Shown: positions 1 to 8,763 of the stretch, piece by piece
Layout: each line of letters opens with the position of its first letter
Position numbering within the stretch: position 1 is the first letter of the stretch
Assembly: GCF_009668025.1 (NCBI RefSeq)
Contig: NZ_WJXZ01000007.1
Span: 62,001 to 126,000, forward strand
DNA: 64,000 nucleotides
DNA from: Larkinella terrae
Lineage (GTDB): Bacteria > Bacteroidota > Bacteroidia > Cytophagales > Spirosomataceae
Direction: 5' to 3'
Translations under genes and position numbers: made by a program
The notes under the pieces: generated by a model
Seen by the model: the letters and a program-made list of their open reading frames with translations, nothing else
The model's database searches: none
What the model was told of the DNA's origin: nothing

Positions 1-660
1 GAAGATTGTCACTCGCTGGAAATCGAAACCACCACGGAGTTATTTTTTCTGCGGTTCAACGACATTTACATCCAGTCGAACGCGTTTCACACCGGTAACA
101 TCCAGCGCCTGGAGTTTATCCTTCAAAATGCCAATCACCAGCCGGGTTGTATCCTGAAAAACCAGTCGGACAAAAGCCTGGTGCGGCCGGTGGTGGAGGC
201 CATAATTCGGGAGTACGTAAATCGGGATCTGTACAACAAGGAACTGATTCGGCACCTCGTCAATACGCTCATCGTGGTGGTGGCCCGCAATATTGCCAAA
301 TACATGCCCGAGCAGGTGGGCGAAAACACCGACGAAAAAGCGCTCGACATTCTAAATTACATCCAGACGCATATTTACGAGCCGGAAAAAATCCGGGCCG
401 AAGTCGTTAGCGGCCATTTCGGTATTTCGGAAACGTATCTGGGGCGGTATTTCAAGAAGCACACCTCCGAAACCATGCAGCAATACATCACCAATTACCG
501 GGTGAAACTCATTGAAAACCGCCTGCAGCACAGCGACATGCGCATCACCGAAATTGCGCAGGAACTGGGTTTTACGGACGAAAGCCACCTGAACAAATTC
601 TTCCGAAAACAGAAGGGGAGAAGTCCATCGGCGTTTCGGAAAGTCTTAGTGGCAAACTGA
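1..660 (+). CDS. AraC-family transcriptional regulator (5' end outside window)
   Basis: The frame is open from base 1 without a stop, so the gene starts upstream of the window; a GTG at 181 is in frame but codes inside the protein. The last ~100 residues form an AraC/XylS double helix-turn-helix: 'GISETYLGRYFKKHT' is the first recognition region and 'TEIAQELGFTDESHLNKFFR' the second, the latter close to the family signature. The upstream part should be a cupin-like or other ligand-sensing region, but it is incomplete here. It presumably controls a gene to the left or the kinase or isomerase to the right; nothing in the sequence decides this. The family call is firm, the target is not known. 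Confidence 0.9.
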   Translation, partial: EDCHSLEIETTTELFFLRFNDIYIQSNAFHTGNIQRLEFILQNANHQPGCILKNQSDKSLVRPVVEAIIREYVNRDLYNKELIRHLVNTLIVVVARNIAKYMPEQVGENTDEKALDILNYIQTHIYEPEKIRAEVVSGHFGISETYLGRYFKKHTSETMQQYITNYRVKLIENRLQHSDMRITEIAQELGFTDESHLNKFFRKQKGRSPSAFRKVLVAN

Positions 661-691
661 GTTAGGCGGTTTTTTGGTGCAACACGACACG

Positions 692-1774
692 ATGATTAAC
701 GATAAATGGCTACGAATCACTGGAATTACGCTCCTGGTAGCCCTCTCTGTAGCGATCGATGATTTTTACCAGCAACCGCTTACCGGGCTGGTCTTTATCA
801 AGTTTTTGATTGGGGTGGGGGCCATCACGGCGACCTGGCACTTAAACCGGGCGATCCTTTTCCGCTACCGGGCCGCTTTTCCGGCTAAAAATCAATCGGG
901 CAAACGGTTGTTGCTAACGTTTCTGAGCAGCGTTATCGCCACAACCCTGCTCACGTTTGTGTTGCGAATCGTCGAACACCTGGCCCTGGGCGGTAGCTTA
1001 CAGAACTACTTTCCGCGTCATCAGGTGACGTCCTTTACCATCAATCATGTTACGCTGAAGCTGAGCATTTTCGGGCTGGATGTCATGTACGGCATTCAGT
1101 ATGCGGTTTTCTTCATGACGGTTTATGGGGTGCTGTTTTATATCGGGGCTTCCACTTCGTACCGAAACCGGCTTAAACTCGTCGAACAGGAGAAAGAAGA
1201 ACTGCGGGCTGCGCACCTGCAAAGCCAGCTCGATGCGCTGAAGCAGCATGTGAACCCGCACTTTTTGTTTAACGCGCTCAATTCGCTGTCCTCACTGATC
1301 AGCGAAGATCCCAAACAGGCGGAAAAATTTGTGGATAAACTCAGCGAGGTGTATCGTTACTTACTGCGGTCCAATCAGCAGCATCTGACAACCCTGGAAG
1401 CGGAATTGCAGTTTCTGGCGGCCTATTATCACCTGCTGCAAACGCGCCACGGTGCGGCCCTGCAGCTGGAAGTGACCGTGGAAGATTCCTATTATTCGTA
1501 CCAATTACCGCCCCTGAGTCTGCAACTGCTGGTCGAAAATGCCGTCAAACACAATGTGGCCTCCGCCCGTCGGCCCCTGCACATTCAGGTGCTGGTGGAC
1601 AGTCAGAACCGGTTGTTGGTGCGCAATACCCTGCAGCGGAAAACCACCCGGGTTCTGTCGAATGGCGTTGGGTTGACCAATATTGTTACCAAGTACCAGA
1701 TGCTGAATCTGCCTCAACCCATTGTGGACGAAACGGAGACGCAGTTTACGGTAGCGTTGCCGTTGCTGGGCTGA
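692..1774 (+). CDS. LytS-type sensor histidine kinase (orphan)
   Basis: Membrane sensor kinase of about 360 residues. The N-terminal half has four hydrophobic segments (roughly residues 5-25, 35-55, 70-95 and 120-150), followed by a short coiled coil rich in E, K, Q and L. The His_kinase domain (PF06580 type) carries the 'NPHFLFN' box with the likely phospho-acceptor near His190. The C-terminal ATPase shows 'LLVENAVKHN' (N box) and 'SNGVGLTNI' (G box). The frame opens at a TTG at 674; I prefer the ATG at 692. No LytTR response regulator lies next to it, so its partner is elsewhere. Its catalytic half closely resembles the kinase at 27653-29008, so the two are paralogues with different sensors. 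Confidence 0.9.
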   Translation: MINDKWLRITGITLLVALSVAIDDFYQQPLTGLVFIKFLIGVGAITATWHLNRAILFRYRAAFPAKNQSGKRLLLTFLSSVIATTLLTFVLRIVEHLALGGSLQNYFPRHQVTSFTINHVTLKLSIFGLDVMYGIQYAVFFMTVYGVLFYIGASTSYRNRLKLVEQEKEELRAAHLQSQLDALKQHVNPHFLFNALNSLSSLISEDPKQAEKFVDKLSEVYRYLLRSNQQHLTTLEAELQFLAAYYHLLQTRHGAALQLEVTVEDSYYSYQLPPLSLQLLVENAVKHNVASARRPLHIQVLVDSQNRLLVRNTLQRKTTRVLSNGVGLTNIVTKYQMLNLPQPIVDETETQFTVALPLLG

Positions 1775-1796
1775 TGCAAAGATCCGCAAATCCTGG

Positions 1797-3284
1797 TCAA
1801 CAAACCCGAATCACTTCCACATTCAGCAACGCGCCCAGCTTGGTCAGCTTCGAGGCAATGTGACCGATGCCCACTGCGCAGTGGTGCGCCGGGCCGTGGC
1901 TGTTCCAGGTCTGGACAAAGTGGCGGGCCCCCAGCGAAAAACGGTAGCGGCTGTTGGTGTTGCCAATTTGCAGGATCGGTCCGGGCACCGACTCGCCCTC
2001 CGCCACCAGCAGACTGATTTTTCCGTTCCCGTTTTCCACTACCGACAGCAAGGTAACCGGCCCGTTTTTGACCGACATTTCCACCGAAAGCCCTTTGCCG
2101 ACTTTCCCGTGGTAGACATACAGCGGGCGAACTTTGGTTTTTCCCTCCGCAATGCGAATGTGGCCGGGACCGTCGTGGCCCATCAGCACCACGTCATCGG
2201 CAAAGTCCATCGCATAATATTCGGTAAATGAGCCACCTACGCCGAACGTGTCCATGATTTTCATCGCCTGAACATTCTTGACTTCGTATTCGCCCGCCAC
2301 CGGAATGCCGCGCGCCGTCAGCAGCGAATTGCCCAGAATGACCGAACTCATGGTGTCTTCATTGGCCGCGTTCCCGCTGCCTTTGTGGTAATACGCCAGC
2401 GAACCCAAACCGTGCGTGGCCACCAGCTGATCGAGTGCGACCGACGTTCGGGCGGCCCGTTCCAGTTCGGCGGGCAGGCAATCCTCCTGAACATCAAAGG
2501 TTTCGGAAAAAAGTTTGGTCCGTTCCTGAATCTGTTCGGCCGATACGGTTTCGCGCAGGGCCGACAGTTCATCCACTTCCACGATTTTCATGTGGCCGCC
2601 GAAAGTGGCGTTTTGCAGCGTCAGGTCGGAATAAATATCGAGCATGCCGCTGTAATAATTACCCATCAGACCCAGGCAGTTGTGCGCCATCACGTGGGCC
2701 ACGCGCCCGGCTTCGATCCAGTCGTCGATTTCCTGCCAGCCTTCGGGGTCGTTTTCGAGCATACCGGTTACCTGATGAAACGGAATGTGGGCCCGCCGGA
2801 ACACGTTCGCAATTTCGGGCACGGGGCAGGCCGAGCAGTAGGCCAGCCACTCGCCGGTCATTTTGGTGCGGTCGTTCAACTGGTTGAACCACTCGTAGTT
2901 AATGGCCGGTTCGGGTGCGAGGTTCAGGACAATCACCGGCACTTTGGCACGCTGCACCACGGGCAAAACCGTCGCCGACAGGGCGTAGGTTGTCACGTAA
3001 ATAAACAGCAGATCAACGTCGGCCTGCCGAAACCTGTGACCGGCCGTCAGCGCTTTTTCCGGCGAATCGACCAGCCCCAGATTCACCACTTCAACTCCCG
3101 GACGAACAAACCGGGATTCGACGCGGTCGAGGTAGCCTTTCAGGCGGTTTTCCAGCCCGTCAAACTGCGCCCAGTACGTATCCAGCCCGATGCCGAACAG
3201 GCCAATTTTAAAGGGAAATGCGGAGGAAGGCAGGAGCGATGCGGTCAATTCGGGTTCAAAGGCGGTTTCGGGGCGGTTTTGCAT
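1797..3284 (-). CDS. L-arabinose/L-fucose isomerase-like protein
   Basis: A 495-residue cytosolic protein with the length and layout of AraA/FucI-type ketol isomerases. The N-terminal half is a Rossmann-like region ('LLFIYVTTYALSATVLPVVQ', a conserved stretch in this group). Candidate metal and catalytic positions are the Glu in 'NEDTMS', the acidic and His residues around 'FADDVVLMGHDGPGH', and the C-terminal His cluster 'HGPAHHCAVGIGH'. Members of this looser family in Bacteroidota and Planctomycetota are usually annotated only as fucose/arabinose isomerase-like, so the exact sugar is uncertain. It diverges from the sigma factor and nutrient locus at 3485, which suggests it handles a sugar released by that locus. 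Confidence 0.8.
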   Translation of the reverse strand: MQNRPETAFEPELTASLLPSSAFPFKIGLFGIGLDTYWAQFDGLENRLKGYLDRVESRFVRPGVEVVNLGLVDSPEKALTAGHRFRQADVDLLFIYVTTYALSATVLPVVQRAKVPVIVLNLAPEPAINYEWFNQLNDRTKMTGEWLAYCSACPVPEIANVFRRAHIPFHQVTGMLENDPEGWQEIDDWIEAGRVAHVMAHNCLGLMGNYYSGMLDIYSDLTLQNATFGGHMKIVEVDELSALRETVSAEQIQERTKLFSETFDVQEDCLPAELERAARTSVALDQLVATHGLGSLAYYHKGSGNAANEDTMSSVILGNSLLTARGIPVAGEYEVKNVQAMKIMDTFGVGGSFTEYYAMDFADDVVLMGHDGPGHIRIAEGKTKVRPLYVYHGKVGKGLSVEMSVKNGPVTLLSVVENGNGKISLLVAEGESVPGPILQIGNTNSRYRFSLGARHFVQTWNSHGPAHHCAVGIGHIASKLTKLGALLNVEVIRVC

Positions 3285-3391
3285 AAGGGGTATAAAAAAT
3301 TCTGAAACGATAATTTCCTGAAATATTATTGGTACTTAAAAGATCAACTGGTAAAAACGCCAACGTATTTTTCAAATCTGCCAAATAATTC

Positions 3392-3399
3392 CAAAATTA
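3392..3399 (-). promoter_or_regulatory. Candidate -7 element for the isomerase gene
   Basis: On the minus strand the bases read TAATTTTG, matching the Bacteroidota -7 consensus TAnnTTTG. It lies about 110 bases before the isomerase start, in the divergent region with the sigma-factor gene. I see no good TTG -33 element at the usual distance, so this is weak. Confidence 0.3.
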
Positions 3400-3484
3400 C
3401 AGTAAGTGTTTTTCCAGCGTTGAAACGTCTCCCTGTATCGAATCAGCGATTTTGCCTTTTTGACTCATTTTACTCACTATCAGA

Positions 3485-4165
3485 ATGGGAGAGGTTAGAC
3501 GTTTACTACCGGATCCAAGTGCCAAAGAAGGGTATCCCTTTTCGTTCGGGGAGCATCCACCCGCCCATTTTCAGCGCCCCACGGTGGCACTGGATGCGGA
3601 ACTGCTGATTCACAAAGCGTTTGAGCAGAACCCCGACGAAGGCATTGCCCTGCTTTTTCAGCATTATTACCAGTCGCTCTGCAGCCACGTGGTCCGGTTT
3701 GTTTCGTCCAAGGAAATTGCCGAAGACATTGTTTCGGACATTTTCTACGAATTTCACGCCGGTCAGGTGTACCGGACCATCACAACCTCCTACCGCGCCT
3801 TTCTGTTTACCGCCGTTCGAAACCGGGCCTTTGATTACGTGCGGGCCGAGATGAAGCGCAGCACCTCGCTCGATCAGGCCGAGCGGATTTCATTCCCTAC
3901 CGAACAGCAGCCCGACTCTGTTACCCAGTTTGAGGAACTGTATCACGACGTGGAAAAGGCCATCGACGCCATGCCGATGAAGCAACGCCAGGTGTACGTG
4001 ATGCACCGGTTTGAGGGTCGAAAATACACCGAAATTGCGACGGAACTCAACCTCTCCCTGCGAACCGTCGAGGTGCACATGTACCGGGCCATTCACCACG
4101 TCCGAGCATTCCTGAAAGACAAATGGCTGATTTTACTCATCAGCTTCTGCCAGTATACGCAATAA
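3485..4165 (+). CDS. ECF RNA polymerase sigma factor (Bacteroidota SusCD-linked type)
   Basis: Sigma-70 family factor of 226 residues. Region 2 includes 'AEDIVSDIFYEF' (about residues 80-91), the core-binding and -10 recognition segment, followed by 'FTAVRNRAFDYVR'. Region 4 is the helix-turn-helix 'YTEIATELNLSLRTVEVHM'. The first ~40 residues are extra compared with typical family members, so a later start is possible, but ATG 3485 is the first good start in frame. It sits 69 bases before a FecR anti-sigma gene and a SusC with an STN domain, the standard arrangement in which the outer-membrane receptor signals through FecR to release the sigma factor. Its likely targets are the genes that follow. 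Confidence 0.92.
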   Translation: MGEVRRLLPDPSAKEGYPFSFGEHPPAHFQRPTVALDAELLIHKAFEQNPDEGIALLFQHYYQSLCSHVVRFVSSKEIAEDIVSDIFYEFHAGQVYRTITTSYRAFLFTAVRNRAFDYVRAEMKRSTSLDQAERISFPTEQQPDSVTQFEELYHDVEKAIDAMPMKQRQVYVMHRFEGRKYTEIATELNLSLRTVEVHMYRAIHHVRAFLKDKWLILLISFCQYTQ

Positions 4166-4234
4166 AACCACAATCCACTTCCTGAAATGTGTTTTTGGTA
4201 GGGCGGTTTTGCCTTATCGGAACGGGTCTCAATT

Positions 4235-5251
4235 ATGAAAACACAAGTAACCAAAGAATTACTGTTCAACTACTTCGCCGGCCGGACAACGGCTTTTCAG
4301 AAGCAGTTGATTGACGAATGGGCCAAAGATACAGACAACCGGGAACAGTTTTTTATGTGGCTGGAAATCTGGGAAAGCCAGAATCCGCAATACGTGGCCG
4401 ACGTGCAGACCGCGCTCAGTCGGCACCAGAACCGGATGGCCAACAGCATAGAAGAGGAGTCGTCGGAGGATGCGGATGGGCCGAATGAGCGGGTTTGGGG
4501 TCGTCAGAACTGGTTTAAGTGGGTCGCAGCTGCGTCGGTCGCCCTGCTGCTATCGGCGGGCTGGGTTTATCGCGATGATATGCTGAACGAAAAATACGCC
4601 ACGGCTTACGGCGAAACCCGCCGGGTAACACTGGCCGATGGCAGCGAAGTAACCCTCAACGCCAACTCCACGCTGAAAGTGCCCCGGTTTGGCTTCGGCT
4701 ACAACACCCGCGACGTTGCGCTGGTGGGCGAGGCTTCGTTCTCCGTAACGCATACTACAGACGATCAGCGTTTTGTGGTCAAAACCGGGCATAATTTCGA
4801 AGTGGTCGTGCTCGGAACCGAGTTTACGGTGTATAACCGCGAACGGGGCGGCAAGGTCGTGCTGAACAAAGGAAAAGTGCAACTCCGGTATCAGGAAGGC
4901 AAAGCGCCCCGGCAGTTGATGATGAAACCGGGCGACCTCGTAACGCTCAACCGCCGGAGCGGCCACGCCCAGCTCCGCCAGCTCAGTCAGCCCGAAAACG
5001 TATCGGCCTGGCGCGAAAACCGCTTTGTGTTCGAAGAAACGACCCTCGAGGAAATTGCGCATTTATTCAAGGAAAACTACGGCCTGATTCTGGAAATCGC
5101 CGATCCGAAACTGGCTAAATGGACCGTTTCGGGCTCATTTACCGCCCGCAACGCCGAAGAATTGCTGGAGTCGCTGATGGAAGGCGCGGCCCTCACCTAC
5201 AAACGAACCGGTAAACACATTGTCATTACGAATCCCGCCAGCAATCCCTAA
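4235..5251 (+). CDS. FecR-family anti-sigma factor
   Basis: Inner-membrane regulator of 338 residues. The cytosolic N-terminal ~90 residues bind the sigma factor; one membrane segment follows ('WVAAASVALLLSAGWVY', about residues 94-110). The periplasmic FecR domain begins near residue 118 with 'ETRRVTLADGSEVTLNANS', the usual family hallmark, and a C-terminal DUF4974-type domain runs from about 260 ('FEETTLEEIAHLFKENYGL'). In this family the periplasmic part contacts the STN domain of the cognate receptor, here the next gene (41 bases downstream), and substrate binding releases sigma factor activity. The order sigma, FecR, SusC supports one signalling unit. Confidence 0.93.
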   Translation: MKTQVTKELLFNYFAGRTTAFQKQLIDEWAKDTDNREQFFMWLEIWESQNPQYVADVQTALSRHQNRMANSIEEESSEDADGPNERVWGRQNWFKWVAAASVALLLSAGWVYRDDMLNEKYATAYGETRRVTLADGSEVTLNANSTLKVPRFGFGYNTRDVALVGEASFSVTHTTDDQRFVVKTGHNFEVVVLGTEFTVYNRERGGKVVLNKGKVQLRYQEGKAPRQLMMKPGDLVTLNRRSGHAQLRQLSQPENVSAWRENRFVFEETTLEEIAHLFKENYGLILEIADPKLAKWTVSGSFTARNAEELLESLMEGAALTYKRTGKHIVITNPASNP

Positions 5252-5292
5252 CCCGTCAAATTCTGCTTACTAACCCATTATTTCTTACCACC

Positions 5293-8200
5293 ATGAGAAA
5301 AGAAATACCTATCCTGTTCATTCTGCTGCTGGGCGTTGTCAGGCCCGGCGTTGCCCAGATGCTGGCCAAGGCGCAAACCACCAGCCGCCAGCCGGTTTCG
5401 ACCCGGGCCGAAAACCGCCAGTTGAAAGAAACCCTCCGCGAACTGAAAAATTACTACAAGGTAGACCTGCTGTTTTTCGACCGGATTGTGGACGGCTACG
5501 TGGTTTCGGCGGACGCCATTCGCTGGGATGACCGGCTGGAAGCCAATCTGGAAACAGTTTTGAAACCGTTCGGGCTGGGGTATAAAAAAGCGAAAAACGG
5601 CGGGTATGTCATTACCGCCAAAGAACCGCAGCGGAGGACGGAGCCGATTCAGAGCCGATTTCCCGAAGCCGGTTCCAGCCACCAAATCGAAAACCGACTC
5701 GCCCCCGAAGGAGCGCTGACGACTGCGCCGAACGCTATTGTGGCCGAAAAACCGGTCGTTGCCGACATCACTATTCAGGGAAAAGTTACCGACGGTGCCA
5801 AAGGTGATGAGTTGCCGGGGGTGAGCATCGTATTGAAAGGATCGACGCGGGGCACGACCACTGATGTAACCGGAAGTTATAAACTAGTTATTCCGGGACC
5901 GGATGCGGTGCTGGTGTTCAGTTTTGTCGGTTACGAACCACAGGAAGTGCTGGTGGGCGGTCGGACGGACATCAACGTCAGCCTGAAACCGGACATCAAA
6001 GCCTTGAGCGAAGTGGTGGTTGTGGGGTACGGCGTTCAAAAGAAAACCTCGGTGACAGCGGCCGTTTCGACCTTAAAAGGTACCGAGATTGCGTCCGTTC
6101 CGGTTACTAACCTGAGCAACGGGCTGGGCGGTCGGCTGCCGGGCGTCATTGTCAAACAGGCTTCCGGCGAACCCGGTCGCGATGGCTCCAGCATTTTTGT
6201 GCGCGGGATTTCGTCGACGGGTAACAACCAGCCGCTGCTGATCGTGGACGGTATTCCGCGTAATTTCCAGCAACTCGACCCCAATACGATTGAAACCTTT
6301 ACGGTTCTGAAAGATGCCGCAGCGGTGGCGCCTTACGGAGTGGCCGGGGCCAACGGCGTCGTGCTGGTGACGACCAAGCGCGGAAAAACCGGTACGCCTT
6401 CGCTGTCGTACAACGCCTATGTCGGTTTTCAGAATCCGACAGTAATGCCTGATTATCTGTATGGTTACGATTTTGCCATGCTGAAAAATGCGGCTGCCAA
6501 ATACGCCGGTTTGCCCGAACCGTACTCCGCCGATGCGTTACAGAAATTCAGGGACGGTTCCGATAATGATTCGTATCCGGCCAACAATTATGTAAAGGAA
6601 ATCGTCAACCGCAACGCTATTATCACGACGCACAACATTGAGCTTTCGGGCGGGGCCGAGCGGATCAAATACTACGCCAGCCTAGGCTATCAGTATCAGG
6701 CCGGGATGTGGCCGTCGACCAACAACAAACGCTACAATCTGGCGATGAATCTGGATGCGCAGGCCACCAAAACCACCAAGATCTCGTTTGGTCTGAACGG
6801 TCGGATTCAGAAGGCCCAATATCCGTCCATCGGAACCCCGCGGCTTTTTGAATTGATTGCCTATTCCCACCTGCAAAACGGCCCGCTCTTTTTCAGCAAC
6901 GGCATGAACGGTACCTACATCACCGGCAGCATTTACAACAGCGGTTATCAGAAAACCAATACCACCGCCTTGTATTCGCAACTGTCGGTCGAGCAGGAGA
7001 TCCCGTTCATTCCGGGGCTGGTTGCCAAAGGAACGATTGCCTACGATCCAACCATGATCATGGATAAAATCTGGACGGCGCCGGTTCACCTCGCTACGAT
7101 CAATACGACCACAAAAGTGATCACCGACGGGATTTTCGGTCAGGCCAAAGCATCCCTGAATCAGAATTACAACCAGACACAACAACTGACCTACCAGGCC
7201 AGCCTGAATTACATGCGGTCGTTTGGCAAGAGCAGCGTGGGTGCGCTGGCGGTTTTTGAAGCCAAAGCCAACGACGCACTCGTGCTGGGTGCGTCCCGCC
7301 GGAACTACAACCTGGGCATCGACGAGATCGACATGGGGAGTTCGAGCAATGCCGACATGACCACCACCGGAACGTCCAGTTTCGGTCGGCAAATGGGTCT
7401 GGTCTACCGCGTTACGTACGATTACGCCGATAAATACCTGCTGGAAGCCAGCGGTCGCTACGACGGCAGTTACTATTTCGCGCCCGAAAACCGCTTCGGT
7501 TTTTTCCCCGCGTTTTCGCTCGGCTGGCGGTTGTCGGAAGAAAATTTCATGAAGGAGAACGTTCGCTGGGTCGACAACCTGAAACTGCGCGGATCGTACG
7601 GGGAAGTAGGTGCGCTGGCGGGGAGTGCCTTCCAGTTCATGAGTACCTACAGCGTGGCGGGTCCGGCCTACGTGATCGGCGGCAACGCGGTGCAGGCCAT
7701 TCGCGAACGCAACGAGCCGAATCCGAACATTACGTGGGAACGCGCCAAGAAAACCGATGTCGGTATCGAAGGAACGTTCTGGAAAGGGTTGCTGAATATT
7801 GAAGCCGATTATTTCTACGAAAAACGCTCCAACATGCTGGTCAATCCGGACGTGATCGTTCCCGCCGAATACGGAATTGGTCTGAGCCAGGTCAACGCCG
7901 GGATCATGCAGAATCAGGGCATTGATTTGTCCATCGGCTCGTCGCACCGGTTTTCGCAGGACCTGCGCGTATCGCTCAACGGAAACTTTACCTACGCCAA
8001 AAACAAGCTGCTGCAGGTGTTTGAAGCCGGAGCCACCTACAACAACCTGAACCGTCGGCTGACCGGAAAACCGCTCGGCACGCAGTTTGGTTTCCAGGCA
8101 CTGGGCCTGTTCCAGACGACGGATTTTGACGAAACCGGTAAGCTGAAACCGGGGATTGCGGTGCAGCCCTGGGGCGCGGTTCAACCGGGCGACATCCGGT

Positions 8201-8742
8201 ATCAGGACATGAACAACGACGGCAAAATCAACGACGACGACCTGACCCGGATCGGCGACGCCGTGGCGACTCCGCGCATTATTTACGGTATTGCTCCCAC
8301 CGTTCAGTACAAGGGTTTTACGCTGGACATTCTGTTCCAGGGCGCGGCCAAAACCAACTTCTATTACACCGGCAGCGCGGCCTGGGCGTTCAGCAACGGC
8401 ATGGGTGCGGTCCGCGAAACGCTGGATTACTGGACCCCGGAAAATCCGAATGCGACCTATCCGCGCATCACCAACGCCCCGACAACCAACAACACGCAGG
8501 TCTCCTCATTCTGGATCGGCGACGCCAGCTACCTGCGGCTGAAGAGCGCGACCCTGTCGTATTCGCTGCCGTCGGTCATCACGCAAAAGGTTAAAATTCA
8601 GAACGCCCGAGTCTATGTTTCCGGACAAAACATCCTGACCTGGACCAAGTTGCGGAATTTTGATCCTGAAATCACCCAGACCAATGCCTGGAGTTATCCG
8701 CAGCAAAAAGTGATGTCAGTCGGCTTAAATGTTACGTTCTAA
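5293..8742 (+). CDS. SusC/RagA-family TonB-dependent receptor with STN signalling domain
   Basis: Outer-membrane uptake channel of 1149 residues. A signal peptide (about residues 1-21, ending 'GVAQ') is followed by an STN (secretin/TonB N-terminal) domain at about 38-108, a carboxypeptidase-regulatory-like domain near 160-235 ('VTDGAKGDELPGVSIVLKG'), the conserved 'SEVVVVGYG' motif near 238, a plug with 'LGGRLPGV' and 'LLIVDGIPRN', and a long beta barrel ending 'MSVGLNVTF', with a terminal aromatic residue as usual. The STN domain links it to the FecR protein upstream. SusD follows 21 bases later. The imported substrate cannot be read from sequence; the downstream enzymes point to an acylated glycoconjugate rather than a plain polysaccharide. 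Confidence 0.95.
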   Translation: MRKEIPILFILLLGVVRPGVAQMLAKAQTTSRQPVSTRAENRQLKETLRELKNYYKVDLLFFDRIVDGYVVSADAIRWDDRLEANLETVLKPFGLGYKKAKNGGYVITAKEPQRRTEPIQSRFPEAGSSHQIENRLAPEGALTTAPNAIVAEKPVVADITIQGKVTDGAKGDELPGVSIVLKGSTRGTTTDVTGSYKLVIPGPDAVLVFSFVGYEPQEVLVGGRTDINVSLKPDIKALSEVVVVGYGVQKKTSVTAAVSTLKGTEIASVPVTNLSNGLGGRLPGVIVKQASGEPGRDGSSIFVRGISSTGNNQPLLIVDGIPRNFQQLDPNTIETFTVLKDAAAVAPYGVAGANGVVLVTTKRGKTGTPSLSYNAYVGFQNPTVMPDYLYGYDFAMLKNAAAKYAGLPEPYSADALQKFRDGSDNDSYPANNYVKEIVNRNAIITTHNIELSGGAERIKYYASLGYQYQAGMWPSTNNKRYNLAMNLDAQATKTTKISFGLNGRIQKAQYPSIGTPRLFELIAYSHLQNGPLFFSNGMNGTYITGSIYNSGYQKTNTTALYSQLSVEQEIPFIPGLVAKGTIAYDPTMIMDKIWTAPVHLATINTTTKVITDGIFGQAKASLNQNYNQTQQLTYQASLNYMRSFGKSSVGALAVFEAKANDALVLGASRRNYNLGIDEIDMGSSSNADMTTTGTSSFGRQMGLVYRVTYDYADKYLLEASGRYDGSYYFAPENRFGFFPAFSLGWRLSEENFMKENVRWVDNLKLRGSYGEVGALAGSAFQFMSTYSVAGPAYVIGGNAVQAIRERNEPNPNITWERAKKTDVGIEGTFWKGLLNIEADYFYEKRSNMLVNPDVIVPAEYGIGLSQVNAGIMQNQGIDLSIGSSHRFSQDLRVSLNGNFTYAKNKLLQVFEAGATYNNLNRRLTGKPLGTQFGFQALGLFQTTDFDETGKLKPGIAVQPWGAVQPGDIRYQDMNNDGKINDDDLTRIGDAVATPRIIYGIAPTVQYKGFTLDILFQGAAKTNFYYTGSAAWAFSNGMGAVRETLDYWTPENPNATYPRITNAPTTNNTQVSSFWIGDASYLRLKSATLSYSLPSVITQKVKIQNARVYVSGQNILTWTKLRNFDPEITQTNAWSYPQQKVMSVGLNVTF

Positions 8743-8763
8743 TCCCTGCAAAACGATACCCAC

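Noticed and set aside
2385-3305. 306-codon plus-strand frame inside the isomerase gene
   Set aside because: It lies antisense to a well-supported isomerase and has the His/Gln/Arg/Phe-rich composition of shadow frames.
6682-8184. 500-codon minus-strand frame inside susC
   Set aside because: Antisense to the SusC barrel; no signal or motif; long shadow frames are common in this GC-rich coding style.
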